Part shown: positions 12,101 through 21,533 of the stretch, in pieces
How the letters are laid out: each line of letters starts with the position of its first letter
How positions within the stretch are numbered: position 1 is the first letter of the stretch
Assembly (NCBI GenBank): GCA_033220425.1
Contig: CM065652.1
Span: 3,844,001 to 3,908,000, forward strand
DNA from: Lepraria neglecta
Taxonomy: Eukaryota; Ascomycota; Lecanoromycetes; Lecanorales; Stereocaulaceae
Direction of reading: 5' to 3'
DNA length: 64,000 nucleotides
Translations under genes and position numbers: made by a program
Notes under the pieces: generated by a model
Databases searched by the model: none
Told to the model about the DNA's origin: nothing
What the model saw: the letters and a program-made list of their open reading frames with translations, nothing else

Positions 12101-12180
12101 TGGCTATGGATGATGGCCTTATGCCCCACCAAGGCTGTAACACCACCAAGCAACTGCCCGAGAGACTTGAACAAACCCAT
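9103..12180 (-). CDS. 1025-aa membrane-associated repeat/coiled-coil protein, unknown function
   Basis: A single uninterrupted reading frame with an ATG at 12180. Layout: N-terminal region with several N-glycosylation sequons; hydrophobic helix near 133-148 (LLMKILLPLLLWIWRVV); five copies of an 18-residue unit (IIAIKVYLERAYYWCALL, about residues 171-260); another hydrophobic helix (VLLPFLLAAWRLI); a long Glu/Lys/Gln-rich coiled coil (about 300-600); a Pro/Ser/Thr-rich part; and four 55-residue repeats containing PPTHIPTVGIPDGNSSD (about 760-985). It ends in a basic RGRRGG segment. Near-identical DNA between repeat copies indicates recent expansion. I do not recognise the family. A scaffold or membrane/lipid-binding role is inference. 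Confidence 0.75.
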   Translation of the reverse strand: MGLFKSLGQLLGGVTALVGHKAIIHSQTCDISLTEAFHPAQLFSTAVTCTGKQPLIITNNESIIPSFDTFNTSSHFNFTTHDGAESIVFDYPHNPTNITVLPHAGYLPLLASATEIGWATFAECYLEPACYTLLMKILLPLLLWIWRVVTPAKVYHERILPFILGARRFIIAIKVHLERAYYWCALLIIAIKVYLERAYYWCALLIIAIKVYLERAYYWCALLIIAIKVYLERAYYWCALLIIAIKVYLERAYYWCALLIEVLLPFLLAAWRLITAPKPDKSPPPEANILPIPSLPNEETTQLRLTTKSQATEIEQLKAQIATDKANKQKKIDDGVSTRVKHWEQRVKSWGDVLAKEKVGAGRSMERQKNYHDEELADVKERFEADSKLTAERNETIVADLKQRIDALQAQVDGQGTQLELNPQAKTHESVAIEGEEAKDWEGVVAVEVQKKHKAWESWFDAERTKVEEKFKDLQGQLANATERSNSEKNRADQAESQFNNAQQIVNNERKRAEDAEQLLQNAEIQLQNYQKHADEMWTAARKEAKKTLNGYKKRANNAETKLKNAQKTAEEASDRAKNAEDGLKQLQDHGTYTGTSSASPLPSAALSDPTQATGPTDTPPKPSTAPLYNPTSPPTFGGGAAGTTRTIPTTSSISTTSISDLARYFTDKYNLSGPNGTLVPTIPRLSPISTSTKPSGLPGPSNSSPPYIPGFNGPVFTLTNPTALPGTWPVPSPFNPVTRPGKGPVPNPFNPNASPFKPDAPPTHIPTVGIPDGNSSDIFLPSAPPFGDEDAMSVNGLNDLSNFSGPNASAFIPNASAFIPDAPPTHIPTVGIPDGNSSDIFLPSAPPFGNEDAMSVNGLNDLYNFSGPNASAFIPDAPPTHTPTVGIPDGNSSDISLPSAPPSKDEDAMSVNGTNDLSNFSDPNASSFIPDAPPTHTPTVGIPDGNSSDISLPSAPPSKDEDAMSDGGLNDLSKFSDPNDNKRDAVDGNKASAEVIAGRKIAKPRGRRGGASAGKRELVVRSGA
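9230..9905. repeat. 165-bp coding tandem repeat, four copies
   Basis: The landmark GACATCGCGTCCTCG starts at 9284, 9449, 9614 and 9800: spacings of 165, 165 and 186 bp. The last spacing carries an extra 21 bp (a duplicated 7-residue SAFIPNA block). It encodes the 55-aa repeats of the 1025-aa protein and stays in frame. Confidence 0.9.
11401..11670. repeat. 54-bp coding tandem repeat, five copies
   Basis: Units start at 11401, 11455, 11509, 11563 and 11617, exactly 54 bp each. Four are nearly identical; the fifth differs at a few bases. Each encodes one 18-residue unit of the 1025-aa protein. Confidence 0.95.
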
Positions 12181-13745
12181 CGCGAAGTGTAGATATGTGA
12201 TACGTTGTTGTGGTATGTTGTTGCGGTAATTAACCAGTGTAGTAGAACAAAGAGGATATGTTTGAAGTTGGTGGAGGACAATATGTGTCGGTAAGGAAGT
12301 GAGAAAGTGAGGAAGTGTTCGGGCAGAATAGCTTCAACGCCCAGCCCCCCGCACTTGACAATAGTAAGGATAAGGCTGAATAGACGCGAAGTAGTTCAGG
12401 CAGATGCGGAGCAGCGAACGGCGGGTTTGAAGGGCAAATTTTCCATAAATTGTAGCAGGTATCACTCACATCTATCCGAAAGCGCCAAGTTCACCACGAT
12501 AGAATTCGCGTGCAACGTAGCGAACCGTGCACAGGTCAGCCTTGGAACGGGGACTATGGGCGGTAGTAGACCTATCGTAGGTGGTAGACCACTGGGTTTA
12601 GACCGAGTTCGAATGCCAAGATGTGTATTGAACGTAACAGGTGTTGCTCAGGTTTATTTGAAGACGGCAGAATCCCTATCAATCGTAGATAACTGTGCTC
12701 AGGCCGATCTTAAACTGGCGGACTTAACGGCCAGAATACCTATTGAACGTGGCAAATGCTCTTCGAGTCGATGCTTAGACTTGTGAGCCCGAAGGGTAGG
12801 ACGCCTTTCGAATATAGTAACCCTTGCGCGGGAGTAGGGCTTCAATTTCAAGACTTCAAAGGGCACAGTATCTACCAGATATGTCAAACTGTGCTCAGGC
12901 CTTTTTAGGATAGCGGATTTGAGTGTCGAGATACCTTTGAAATCTTCTGAATATTGCTCAGGTCAATCCGCAGATGGCAGCCCTGACTCAACAGTTTAGC
13001 CGGATTGTAGAGAGGCAAGCGGTAGAATCTCGATGGGCTGGTCCAATCTCTCCAGGAACAAACAATCAGAGGAGGTGATGTCTTTGAAGGCCGTCACGAT
13101 GTGCCTTACTATCTTGCTTCAGAGCTGCTCAGTTCTGTAGGGAGTAATTGTACCGGAGAGCGAGGTTACTTCTGCAGCACGCTATATCAGACTTTTTTCT
13201 CGTGTCACATGTCGTGAGTGCTAATTGTAGATTTTGGAAATAACTAAGTTTGACAAGTCATTATTTTTACCCACATTTTTCGAATAAAGTTTTCATAAAC
13301 GCCACATTTTGATTCAGAGCTAGTAAGTTCAAATATCGCGGCCCTTTGTCAATACTGTATCGCTAGCTTTGTTCTGTCACAGTAGTATCTACAGCTTAGA
13401 TCTAGTAGAGAATGGCGAACCTGCACCCTGCTCGAGTCTGGCGACCTTGGTAGGAAGACACCCTCTCAATTAGCATCGCTACGAAGTCAAATGTCATGTA
13501 AGCTGCCCTGTGCAGGGCCCAATCAAGGCTTGGCCTTCTTGGCATGGTTTTGGAACCTCAAAGTGGGTCGAGACCAGCTGATGGTCCATGGGTTTGATGA
13601 ATAGGATTGGCGTAGAGGCTGTGACCATGCTGTTGGAACAAGTACTTACCATGTTACGAGAGGATTTAAGCATTAATTTTTGACGTTGGGTCGATCGAGA
13701 GCACCGTTTGAGCAAGTATGAGCGGCCTAAGAATTCGTAAACGAC
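12181..13745. other. Intergenic, with a degenerate repeat and no supportable gene
   Basis: Short ORFs only. The one at 12307-12786 (+) runs through a degenerate repeat and is probably not coding. Confidence 0.5.
12640..12990. repeat. Degenerate repeat with a TGCTCAGG core
   Basis: TGCTCAGG occurs at 12645, 12696, 12892 and 12955, each followed by a loosely similar block ending in phrases such as AGAATACCTATTGAACG or AGATACCTTTGAAATC. Spacings are 51, 196 and 63 bp, as if units were lost from an array of about 50-65 bp. Confidence 0.45.
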
Positions 13746-14370
13746 TCATAACGACTCATAGGAAGAGAGGGAGAAGAAGACTATCTGGCTTTTTCTTCTG
13801 AAAATGACTCTCATTCTAGGCGTCTCCTGTGACGAGTCGACAATTACATGTAAAGAACCTGCACTGGGGGAAAACGCGAATATCTCAATGTGCCAGCTAA
13901 CCACGAGCAAGGGTATGCCTCCAGCTGACGAAGCGAGATTCCGGGGACCGCAACTGACTGGGTGTGGGCTCAATCCGCTTTTGTGCCTTCCGCCGTCTGC
14001 ATTTGAGAAGCTGGGAGAGTACGGTAGAATGAGGGGTTGCGGGACCGGGCGAAGCGGGCGAACAGGAAATTCATCGAGCCATTCCCATGCATCAAGATAT
14101 GCTTCGAGAACTTCAGGACATTCTGGCAGACCCACAGGCGCCCACCGGCCATACCCAACAGCAAGCGGATCGCGAAGGCCAGTATCGCGTCTAGCATCAT
14201 GGCCATCGTCACGTCCATCACCAAGTCACTCATCGAGCTATGACAACTATAGCCTGACTGCCAGTCCAAAGCCGACAGCAGCCATATCACCATGGTATGT
14301 TCCAGAACCTTCATCCACATCGATTTTAAGGAATAGCCTAAACAATGTGCTAGCGATCGCGAAGAACTAA
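13746..14370. other. Overlapping ORFs on both strands, not resolved
   Basis: A Ser-rich plus-strand ORF (13804-14370, 188 aa) overlaps two minus-strand ORFs (13746-14135 and 13970-14629). The minus frame with VLEAYLDAWEWLDEFP looks locally protein-like, while the plus frame is low-complexity Ser/Pro. No domain is recognised and I cannot choose between them. Confidence 0.25.
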
Positions 14371-14561
14371 GAACCTGGGAATAGCACCAGCACGAAATCC
14401 CACGGCCGAGACCGATGCGACAAAACATGCACAGGTATTGTCCTGGGAAGCTTCTTGTCGAACACGGTCCTCCTGGGTCTTGGATTCTTGTACGTCGGAG
14501 AAAAGGGTCTCGAACCCAGGGAGAGGAGTTCACCAGGCTTACATAAGATGTCGCTTCCAAT

Positions 14562-15307
14562 GTGTCTCGCAGCACCTCCAGCACCGCAGTAGGGGAGGTC
14601 GGGGGAGGAAGTGTTGGTGCGGGCAACAAGGAACAGCTGAATTGGTGGGAGGCAGCTGCGAGGACGAAGAGGGGGAAGTGGAGGAAGAGGGGGAAGTGGA
14701 GGAAGAGGGGGAAGTGGAGGAAGAGGAGGAAAAACAGTCTTCAGTCGATCCACACCGATCATGTGGCACTGGTGGCGCCACGACTCCAAAAGCCTATAAT
14801 TGTTGGTGAACTGGATCGAGTGAAGAGCGTGCACCGCAGCAAGAGCGAAACCGAGTCACGAAAAAGTACCGACGATGATGACTTTGAGATCTCGCCGAAT
14901 CAATTCCAATCTCGAACAATGCGCACACAGAGGCAGAAGCCGAAGGATAACACAGAAGCGGTGACAGGTGCTCGAGCCGAGCGCAGAGCTTGCAGCGCAG
15001 CAAGTGCTATACCGAGTCACAGTATAGTACGGATGAAACGGATGTTGAGATCTCGCCAGATCCTGTTGAAGACTTGAACGATGCACGTCCGGAAAACAAA
15101 GATGAAGCACGTGAAACAAAAGACGGTAGAGCCTCGAGACCCTCCACGAGTGGATGGAGTTCGTGGGCCAGCTCGATTTGGCAGGAAACTGAAAGGCGTA
15201 ATCGGTCGTTCGACAGCGGAGGCTCTGAAAAATTCACCATAAGGCGGGTTCCAAAGGTTATCACAAACGGGTTTGAGGACAACGTATGGACGCCATACAG
15301 GATTTAG
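14562..15307 (+). pseudogene. Disordered hypothetical ORF disrupted by a tandem duplication
   Basis: Plus-strand frames 14562-15077 and 14990-15307 encode related text: RSKSETESRKSTDDDDFEIS in the first and RSKCYTESQYSTDETDVEIS in the second. The DNA shows a diverged tandem duplication with a period of about 161 bp (CGCAGCAAG at 14835 and 14996). Because 161 is not a multiple of three, the second copy lies in another frame. A purine-rich (GGAAGTGGAGGAAGAGGG) repeat lies upstream at about 14680-14735. The downstream copy ends in FTIRRVPKVITNGFEDNVW. Family unknown; an intron could also restore the frame, so pseudogene status is uncertain. Confidence 0.35.
14680..14735. repeat. 18-bp purine-rich tandem repeat, three copies
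   Basis: GGAAGTGGAGGAAGAGGG occurs about three times in a row. On the plus strand it reads as Glu-rich or Trp/Arg/Lys-rich, depending on frame. Confidence 0.8.
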
Positions 15308-15356
15308 GCTTTAGGTTGAATGCAGCGAATGCAGCTTGGTGAGATCGGAGTCCAGA

Positions 15357-15764
15357 TTACGTATTGGTGGACCCGCCGTGGGGTGCATGTGTATCGAGGA
15401 CCCTTTTCAATGCCGCAGGATCTATTCCGTTCTCTTCCCGTGTGAAGTCCACCACATGTGTTACGTTTGCGTAGTTCAACTCAATCAAAAGTCTGCCCAC
15501 TCCCCTCCCTCTGACCAATTCAACCAGGTGTTCATACATCGCCTCTTCATCCAATTCTGTTCCCAATTCTTCCGAGTGCTCTTTCACGAGGTATGAAACC
15601 CGTCCTGAACGATCCACGAAAGTCAAATCCTTGAGCAAAAAGCCTCCCTATCCCTGTTTCCAGCTTTGCAAAGCCTCAAAATGCATATCCAAATAAGTCT
15701 TGGTGTCCCCTGTATCATAGCGGTACCCAGCTTCTGGAGGAATCGCAGCCCGATGTCCGACCAT
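15357..15764 (-). pseudogene. Unknown 135-codon ORF with one in-frame TAG
   Basis: From the ATG at 15764 the frame reads MVGHRAAIPPEAGYRYDTGD and stays open except for a single TAG (15648-15650, between SWKQG and GGFLLKDL), then ends naturally at 15357. The text on both sides looks protein-like (LVELVRGRGVGRLLIELNYA). I do not recognise the family. A TGG to TAG change would give this stop. Confidence 0.35.
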
Positions 15765-16134
15765 TGTCTCAGTGACCAAGAATTATATGTACTTTAAGTG
15801 AGATAGTTCCATAACGGAGTTGATGTATTTCTCGTTGGGGTATTGAAACATACGGTAGCTCAGATGGAGTATGAAGATATTATTCTCATAGGAGAACTTC
15901 GACAGTTCCTCCTCTAATTGGTGGCAGGTAAATAGTAGGCTTCTGGCTCTGGTAGCATTCTGAAAGTTCCAGGTATGTGCGTTGATTCTACGGCTGGTGG
16001 GAAAGACATGGAAGAGATGGGAGTAGATCTGGAGACGGATTTCGAATGGGAGCCGCAGGAGGTGTGCGTCAGTCTAGGGGTTCATGCTTTGGGACAGGGC
16101 TGCTGGTCAATGTAGCCTAGATTATGCGTCCAAA
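15765..16134. other. No supportable gene
   Basis: Short ORFs only; nothing recognised. Confidence 0.5.
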
Positions 16135-16965
16135 TCAATGCACTGAAACAGAGAATATGTTTTTTTTTGAAGCGCCCTTTGCTGCTTCATAAACTCGACG
16201 GAGCTCAGGAATGAGATATCTATCTCGGCTAAACCTTCCTCCGACGCGCAGAACTCGAAGCTTCATCTGGTGTAGCGGACTCATCACAATGTTCCAAGAT
16301 GATCGCACGAGCCAAAGAGCAGCAAGATATTCTGGAGCTGAGTGTGGTTGCCATTCCTCCAAATCCGGATCGAGATCCTGACCTGCTACTCCCACTCTGT
16401 TGGCGGCTCCAAGATTGCACTTCTTGCCTGGAATCGCGGTATCATTGCAGCTGGTGTCCGATTGTATGTCTATCCCAGCGTATTGATGAATTCGATCCTT
16501 CAATTGTACTGATTGATGACAGTCTTCCACTTGTGTAGCTAACCCTGCAACATGGCCCCTCCTCACGCCCATCTGGAACCCTGATATTTGCCCACTTGGC
16601 TCAGAACGATGGGAGCTTAGAGCGAATGAATTCGGATGTGCGGTTAGCACTGTCACTTTCTTGAGTGTGATGGTCTCTGTTGCGTCTACTCTGGCTCTGA
16701 TATGCATTGGGTGGGCATTGGTAGGGGCATGGAAGTGGAGTTTTCCAAGATGGAAGGGATGGATCATATCTGGCAAGATGAGCGTCAAGAGGGTACGAGA
16801 ACGGGTGGCGAATTGGAGGTGTTGGTCATTCCAGAATCCATGGACACGGCGGAGGAAGAAGCAGAATGTTGGAGATGAAAGAAATGGGCAAGAAGATTCT
16901 GGTCTACTTGGATAAAAATTGTGATTACACAGCTGCTTGGACTCACGCCAATACATGCAGTACAT
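16135..16965 (-). CDS. Uncharacterised 276-aa ORF
   Basis: Open from the ATG at 16965 to the stop at 16135. There is no signal peptide, membrane segment or domain I can name. The C-terminal 60 residues (APEYLAALWLVRSSWN, GRFSRDRYLIPELRRVYEAA) look more protein-like than the rest. It begins 34 bp downstream of the DUF3237 stop codon on the same strand, an unusually short distance for two fungal genes, so it may be a chance ORF. Confidence 0.25.
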   Translation of the reverse strand: MYCMYWRESKQLCNHNFYPSRPESSCPFLSSPTFCFFLRRVHGFWNDQHLQFATRSRTLLTLILPDMIHPFHLGKLHFHAPTNAHPMHIRARVDATETITLKKVTVLTAHPNSFALSSHRSEPSGQISGFQMGVRRGHVAGLATQVEDCHQSVQLKDRIHQYAGIDIQSDTSCNDTAIPGKKCNLGAANRVGVAGQDLDPDLEEWQPHSAPEYLAALWLVRSSWNIVMSPLHQMKLRVLRVGGRFSRDRYLIPELRRVYEAAKGASKKNIFSVSVH

Positions 16966-16998
16966 GGCATAGCCATTTCTAATGGCGTTGGGAGCCTT

Positions 16999-17779
16999 TT
17001 AGTTGCCTTTCACGACCTTGCTGAGCTTGTACTCAACGACAACCGGCTTCCCCTGCTGGACCTTGAACCTTCCTGCGCCCACGAAAGTTCCGAGCTCGAG
17101 ATCCTTCAGCTTCTCGTCTCCAGTCTCGAATCGCATTTCGATGACTAGAGTGGTGGTCAGCATATCAGCTCCTGAGAATGCAAGAGCACGGATTTGTGGT
17201 TTCGTAGAGTTGGAAAGGAGAGGGGCACGGGAGCCCAGTTACAGGAATTCCCAAATTCAGTTGTCTTTGCGTCTGGGCTTCCTCCAAGGATGGCACCTAG
17301 TTCAGGCGTTATGTCAACCACACCGGTGTAATGAAGGTACACCAACGAGCCGCTGCTCTTGTTTCTGCCAAACTTCCGTCAGCCATTGCTCCTCCGAGAA
17401 CGTGGACGATCCTTACTTCACAATACCATGTGCATTCAGTCGCATATGTTTCCCGCTCGGGTCGTTATGGATGTAATCGTTGCCTGTGCCCACGAACTCC
17501 GCGTCTAATGCGGGGGAGAAGCCGGACTCGGATTTGATTGTGCCACCGACCATGGCCTAGAATCATCAGAAGAGGGGAGAGAATTGCAGATTGTACAGCA
17601 TACCGCCACGGCGAGAGGCGTGCCCCTGGAGGCAGAGCCTGGAGAGGTATTAGCTCAGGCCTGTGGTGGGGCCGCTGGGAAGAGGTGAATGACAGACCAA
17701 CGCCGCTAACATCGCCTAAGTCGACCTGCGAGGTATCAGCGAATGCACTCGTCGAAGCTAAGATTGCCTTTGGGGCCAT
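16999..17779 (-). CDS. DUF3237-family protein, 174 aa, five exons
   Basis: Exons 17779-17698, 17638-17604, 17556-17417, 17364-17243 and 17144-16999 sum to 525 nt and keep one frame. All introns (59, 47, 52 and 98 nt) are GT-AG, and the first has a textbook GCTAAT branch site. The protein contains AMVGGTIKSESGFSPALDAE, FVGTGNDYIHNDPSGKHMRL, LVYLHYTGVVDITPELGAIL, GGSPDAKTTEFGNSF and GTFVGAGRFKVQQGKPVVVE, the order I know from fungal DUF3237 proteins. Activity is unknown. The N-terminus (MAPKAILASTSAFADTSQ) resembles a weak signal peptide. The small exon 2 depends on the 59-nt intron, so that junction is the least certain. Confidence 0.85.
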
Positions 17780-18286
17780 ATGGTAACGGAGGACATACCA
17801 GGACGGTCAAGGCCGGCTGAAGGGAGGGGAACCCGGACATGTTTGCAAGGGGTAGCGGTTTTCAAGTGCTTGCAAGATTGGAAAGGCTGATGTCAACTAG
17901 GGATTTGCGAGTGTTATTGGTTCTACAATAGGAGGAGGAAGAAGGGAGTGGCAGATGGCTACAGTTGGTTTCTACATGGCTGGTGCGGAGAATCAAACCG
18001 AGGCCTTCCCCGCGTGTTACCCCACTATATTGGAATACTTTTCGAGTTACTAAACTCCAAGCTGGCTGGTCATTGGTCACAGCAAGGATACACTTGAAGT
18101 CTCATAGCTAAAAGCTCTTATGGTCGATTCTTATCTCGTAGTAGATACTGCATCAGGACTTTACCGCAAGACGGTTGTCCCTGCCTCGGCCAGGGCCTTT
18201 TGCTTAACCCCGCAAGGCCCGGAGGCCAAAATGTTCAACCCCTCAGCGCGAGAGCGCTAATAAAGGAGCAAAAGAGCAAAAGATAA
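17780..18286. other. No gene; GC-rich inverted repeats near the right end
   Basis: Left part is the 5' flank of the DUF3237 gene. At about 18208-18262 there are perfect small inverted repeats: GGGCCTT...AAGGCCC, and AGCGC-GAGA-GCGCT. They lie downstream of the tRNA gene (minus strand). Confidence 0.5.
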
Positions 18287-18520
18287 CGACAGCGACAGGA
18301 CTCGAACCTGTGCTCACGACTATGGGACACGTAAATATGTATATATTAATTTCTGAAGTTGAGAAACCTACATGAAATTGATTTCTACTTTTTGGATGTT
18401 AGAAGCAGGTCTCGGAACGGGCGCAATGTAGGGACTAACGTCAATCGCTGGAAGGCGTTAGAAAATTGCCAGAAATCCTGGATTCGAATTACTCACCCTT
18501 AACCACTCGGCCACGCTGTC
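18287..18520 (-). tRNA. tRNA-Ser(CGA) with a long intron
   Basis: Minus strand. Exon 1 is 18520-18483, the intron is 18482-18336 (147 nt), and exon 2 runs from 18335 to 18287. The acceptor stem GACAGCG/CGCTGTC is perfect. D-arm GCC/GGT has G26 following it. The anticodon stem AGTAA/TTACG has one mismatch at its far end. The loop TTCGAA carries anticodon CGA, and the intron follows position 37 as in canonical tRNA introns. T-arm is ACAGG-TTCGAGT-CCTGT. The discriminator is G, as in eukaryotic serine tRNAs, and a TTTT tract follows. The mature length of about 86 nt fits a class II serine tRNA. The long variable arm pairs poorly, so a tRNA-derived pseudogene is possible. Confidence 0.72.
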
Positions 18521-19314
18521 TTGATGATTAATAAACTCTATTCCAATATGTAAATTCATATAGCTTTTTGCACTCAATGTTCATTCGCTAGCGTGGATTT
18601 TAGTCAGGTCCAACTGCTAGGTACTTTCACCAAGCACCGAGGCACTGCCATTCTCTCATACAAATGACACAGCCTTGAATACTGTACAATGATAGATGAT
18701 AATCAACATCTAATATCAAAAGATTTCACAACATCTAAGATAAAAGCACACCTACATCATGGCCTAATAACTAGCGAATTCTGCTCTGAGTGAAAGCCCA
18801 TATCCGAATCCGCGTACTCCAGTCTCAAGACAACTTTCCACCTATATACGCAAGCTGTACATCAAATGGCTGCTTTTCCATCATTGCATAGCTTTTCTGC
18901 ATTACCCATTCCATGTGTCGGCCTCTTAGTGCAATACTAATGTCAAAGTGCAAAAGCAGTTTAGCTAATATGGTGTGGAGTTCGGCGTATCCAAAGGATT
19001 TGACCAATACAGCTCCACGAGCCGGTGCCAAAGCTCTGCACTGCTTCACGATCGCCATTATAGAATGGTGAGGCCGTTTCAGTCTTGGGAACCGCTGAGA
19101 GCATGGCATCTGACCTTTTTCCCAAGGGCTGGTAAGAAATCCTGCGGGTTACCCGCAGTGCCGAGTCCGCCGACACTCACCCAAGGCACCGTATACATTT
19201 CCCTTTTTATCTGGCAAATAGGACTACCTTCCATGCTGTACAAAGACTCGATCGACCCAAGGTACGCTAAGCATTCTCGAACCCTCCTAGCTCTACCGGC
19301 TTGAATCATTGAAG
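18521..19314. other. No supportable gene
   Basis: A minus-strand ORF (18825-19109) contains MLRR/HFDISIALRGRHMEW-like text resembling a P450 C-terminal fragment, but I could not extend it to any motif. Otherwise nothing recognised. Confidence 0.35.
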
Positions 19315-20811
19315 ATGCTTTTCAACTCCACATCTGTGGCGACTTTGCTACTAGTAAGTGTTCTCTCTGCAAGTCTTAGGCTAAGCATTACACTGGCAAC
19401 TTACTGAAAGCCCAAAGTACACCATCCTCCGTTCTCCATCCACTAGCCAAACACAGTGGACCTTTGTTCTGGAGAGCTCTGCGTTTCCCATTCATCAAGG
19501 CTATGATCAGTGGCGACTTGCTCAAAGACTCCATGATAAATATGGCCCCGTGGTCCGTGTGGCACCAGATGAGCTCTCTTTCACGGACCCAGCTGTGTGG
19601 AGAGACATCTATCCACAAAACTTTCTGCGGCCGCGCGAATGGAAAGATAAACCCCCAGGAAAGGATGCGGAGAACCCAGATCATGCTCGATTTTCGCAAG
19701 ATACTTGCACCAGCTTTTTCGGAGAAGTCGGTATATGAGCAAGAAGCAATGATTAGGGGCCACGTAGACCTCATTCGCAAACTTCACGAAGCGATAGAGA
19801 ATGTGCCTTCGAAAGGTGCCGCCGTTGTGGATGTCTTACAATGGTTCAACTACACTACATTCGAAGTCATTGGGTCACCTGGGGCTCTTCTTTCAAATAC
19901 CTTGACCATTTTCAATCTCACCCTTGGATTCAAGTCATCGCCCAATTCAAGGTTGCTTTAATTGCAGAAGCATTCAAAGTCTACCAACCCCTTGACACCG
20001 TCTTGACATTCTTCACTTCCAAGTCCGCCATGGCCGATATTTGGATAATTTGGAAAACAACTGAAGACAAAATCCCGGAGTGTCTAGCAATTGATAAGCC
20101 ACGTGGGGACGTGATGCCCTACATGATCGCCGCCAACGAATCATCCTCTGAGCATTACATGTCTCGTGACGAGATGGAGATCAATTCAATGCTGCTTTTT
20201 ATTACTGGCAGTGAATCTGTCACGACTGGCCTCCTAGGAGCTGTACACTACCTTCTACGTGAACCCGCCAAAGCTTCAGAACCTGGTTTGGGAAGTCTGA
20301 AAAGCCTATTGGAAAGAAGATGACATCACTGGAATCTCCCTCAATAGCCTTCCATACTTGAATGCAGTACTTCAAGAGGCTTTACGCCCATGCCCTACTA
20401 TCCCCTATGGCATGAGACGCGAAATCCCAAAGGGCGGTGCAACTGTAGCAGGCCAGTTTCCCCGAAGGGACCGTGGTGTCAATTCCACAATGGGCCACTT
20501 ATCAGTCTCCGAGCAATTTTTACAAACCTACGTCTTTCATCCCTGAGCGCTGGCTATCGGAGGCCTCGGACACATCTTCACTGTATAAGAACGACCGAAA
20601 GGACGTTTTCAACCTCTTCTCACTCGGTCCTCACAACTTCCCGGGAAGGACCCTAGCATACCTTGAGATGCGCCTGATTCTGGCGAAGATGGGGTGGCAT
20701 TTTAATATGGAGATACCTAATGGGATGGATTTAAGGAAATGGGAGGAGCAAGAGATTTTCTGGTTCTGGGACAAGCGGCCAACTAATGTGAAGATCAGGA
20801 ATGCACGATGA
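19315..20811 (+). pseudogene. Cytochrome P450 (CYP65/isotrichodermin hydroxylase-like), decayed
   Basis: P450 text runs in order across three frames: [19 protein letters not shown], then [97 protein letters not shown] (ExxR helix), [12 protein letters not shown] and FSLGPHNFPGRTLAYLEMRL. At least four frame changes have no matching introns. In the haem loop the invariant Cys is Phe: AAC-TTC-CCG, with TTC at 20638-20640. Without the axial thiolate the enzyme could not work even if frames were restored. The ATG at 19315 opens a hydrophobic anchor followed by a plausible intron. It is a neighbour of the disrupted GST. Confidence 0.88.
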
Positions 20812-20913
20812 GATGCACTCGAGAAATCAGGAGAAAGCGAAAGGGTCGAGGGAGAGCAATCCTTTCTAGTCCAATTTCCAATTCATACGAGTCCTTTCTC
20901 CCTCACGCTGCAA

Positions 20914-21108
20914 TCAATAGAGGGGGGACTGCCATGCTTGATTGACCTCCAACACGGATCTTATCGCAAGACCCCTCCCATGTAACCAGACAAAATCCAG
21001 TGAACCCTGGAACAGGTCCACATTCCAGTCAGGTGCTTGGACCCCGCGAGCAACAAAATGTGCCTCCCCGAACTGGGCTCCATACGTCTGCGCGATGTTC
21101 ACCGCCAT
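20914..21108 (-). pseudogene. Possible gene fragment, unknown
   Basis: A 64-codon ORF from the ATG at 21108 contains IAQTYGAQFGEAHFVARGVQ and SLDFVWLHGRGLAIR. Upstream on the same strand (about 21165-21230) a frame reads VFYFGGQPRFFGLPE. Both look like real coding text, but I cannot name the family or join the parts. Confidence 0.22.
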
Positions 21109-21533
21109 TGCAGCCTATTCCCAGTTGTCTCACCTTCCTGCTACTGTATTTCACCCTGACCTAACCTTTCAGGGAGCCCGAAAAAGCGAGGCTGGCCGCC
21201 AAAGTAGAAAACCCCACCTTGATTAATAATCATCCCATAACTTTTGGGCCTGAAGAGCTTTTCCCACCGTTGATCCTTTCAAGTCTGTGCCACTCACGTC
21301 CTGATCTGAGGAACGTTACAAAGCCATACTGTTCCTACAACTCTTGGATCTCACACCCAGAACTTGGCCAGCCATAGAAAGAAAGCAAACCCCAAATTTC
21401 CGAGCCTCAATCGCGCAGCCTTGATCATAAAGCCAATACTGCTCTACTGGCGTAGTAGGGACATCCATTCATTGTCATCTTGACGTCAGCAATTGACTAA
21501 AATCTTTTAGGCCAGGTTTCCACTCCCTCCAAA

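Noticed and set aside
18336-18482. Transposable element inserted in the tRNA
   Set aside because: The insert sits precisely after anticodon position 37, lacks terminal repeats and target duplication; an intron explains it better.
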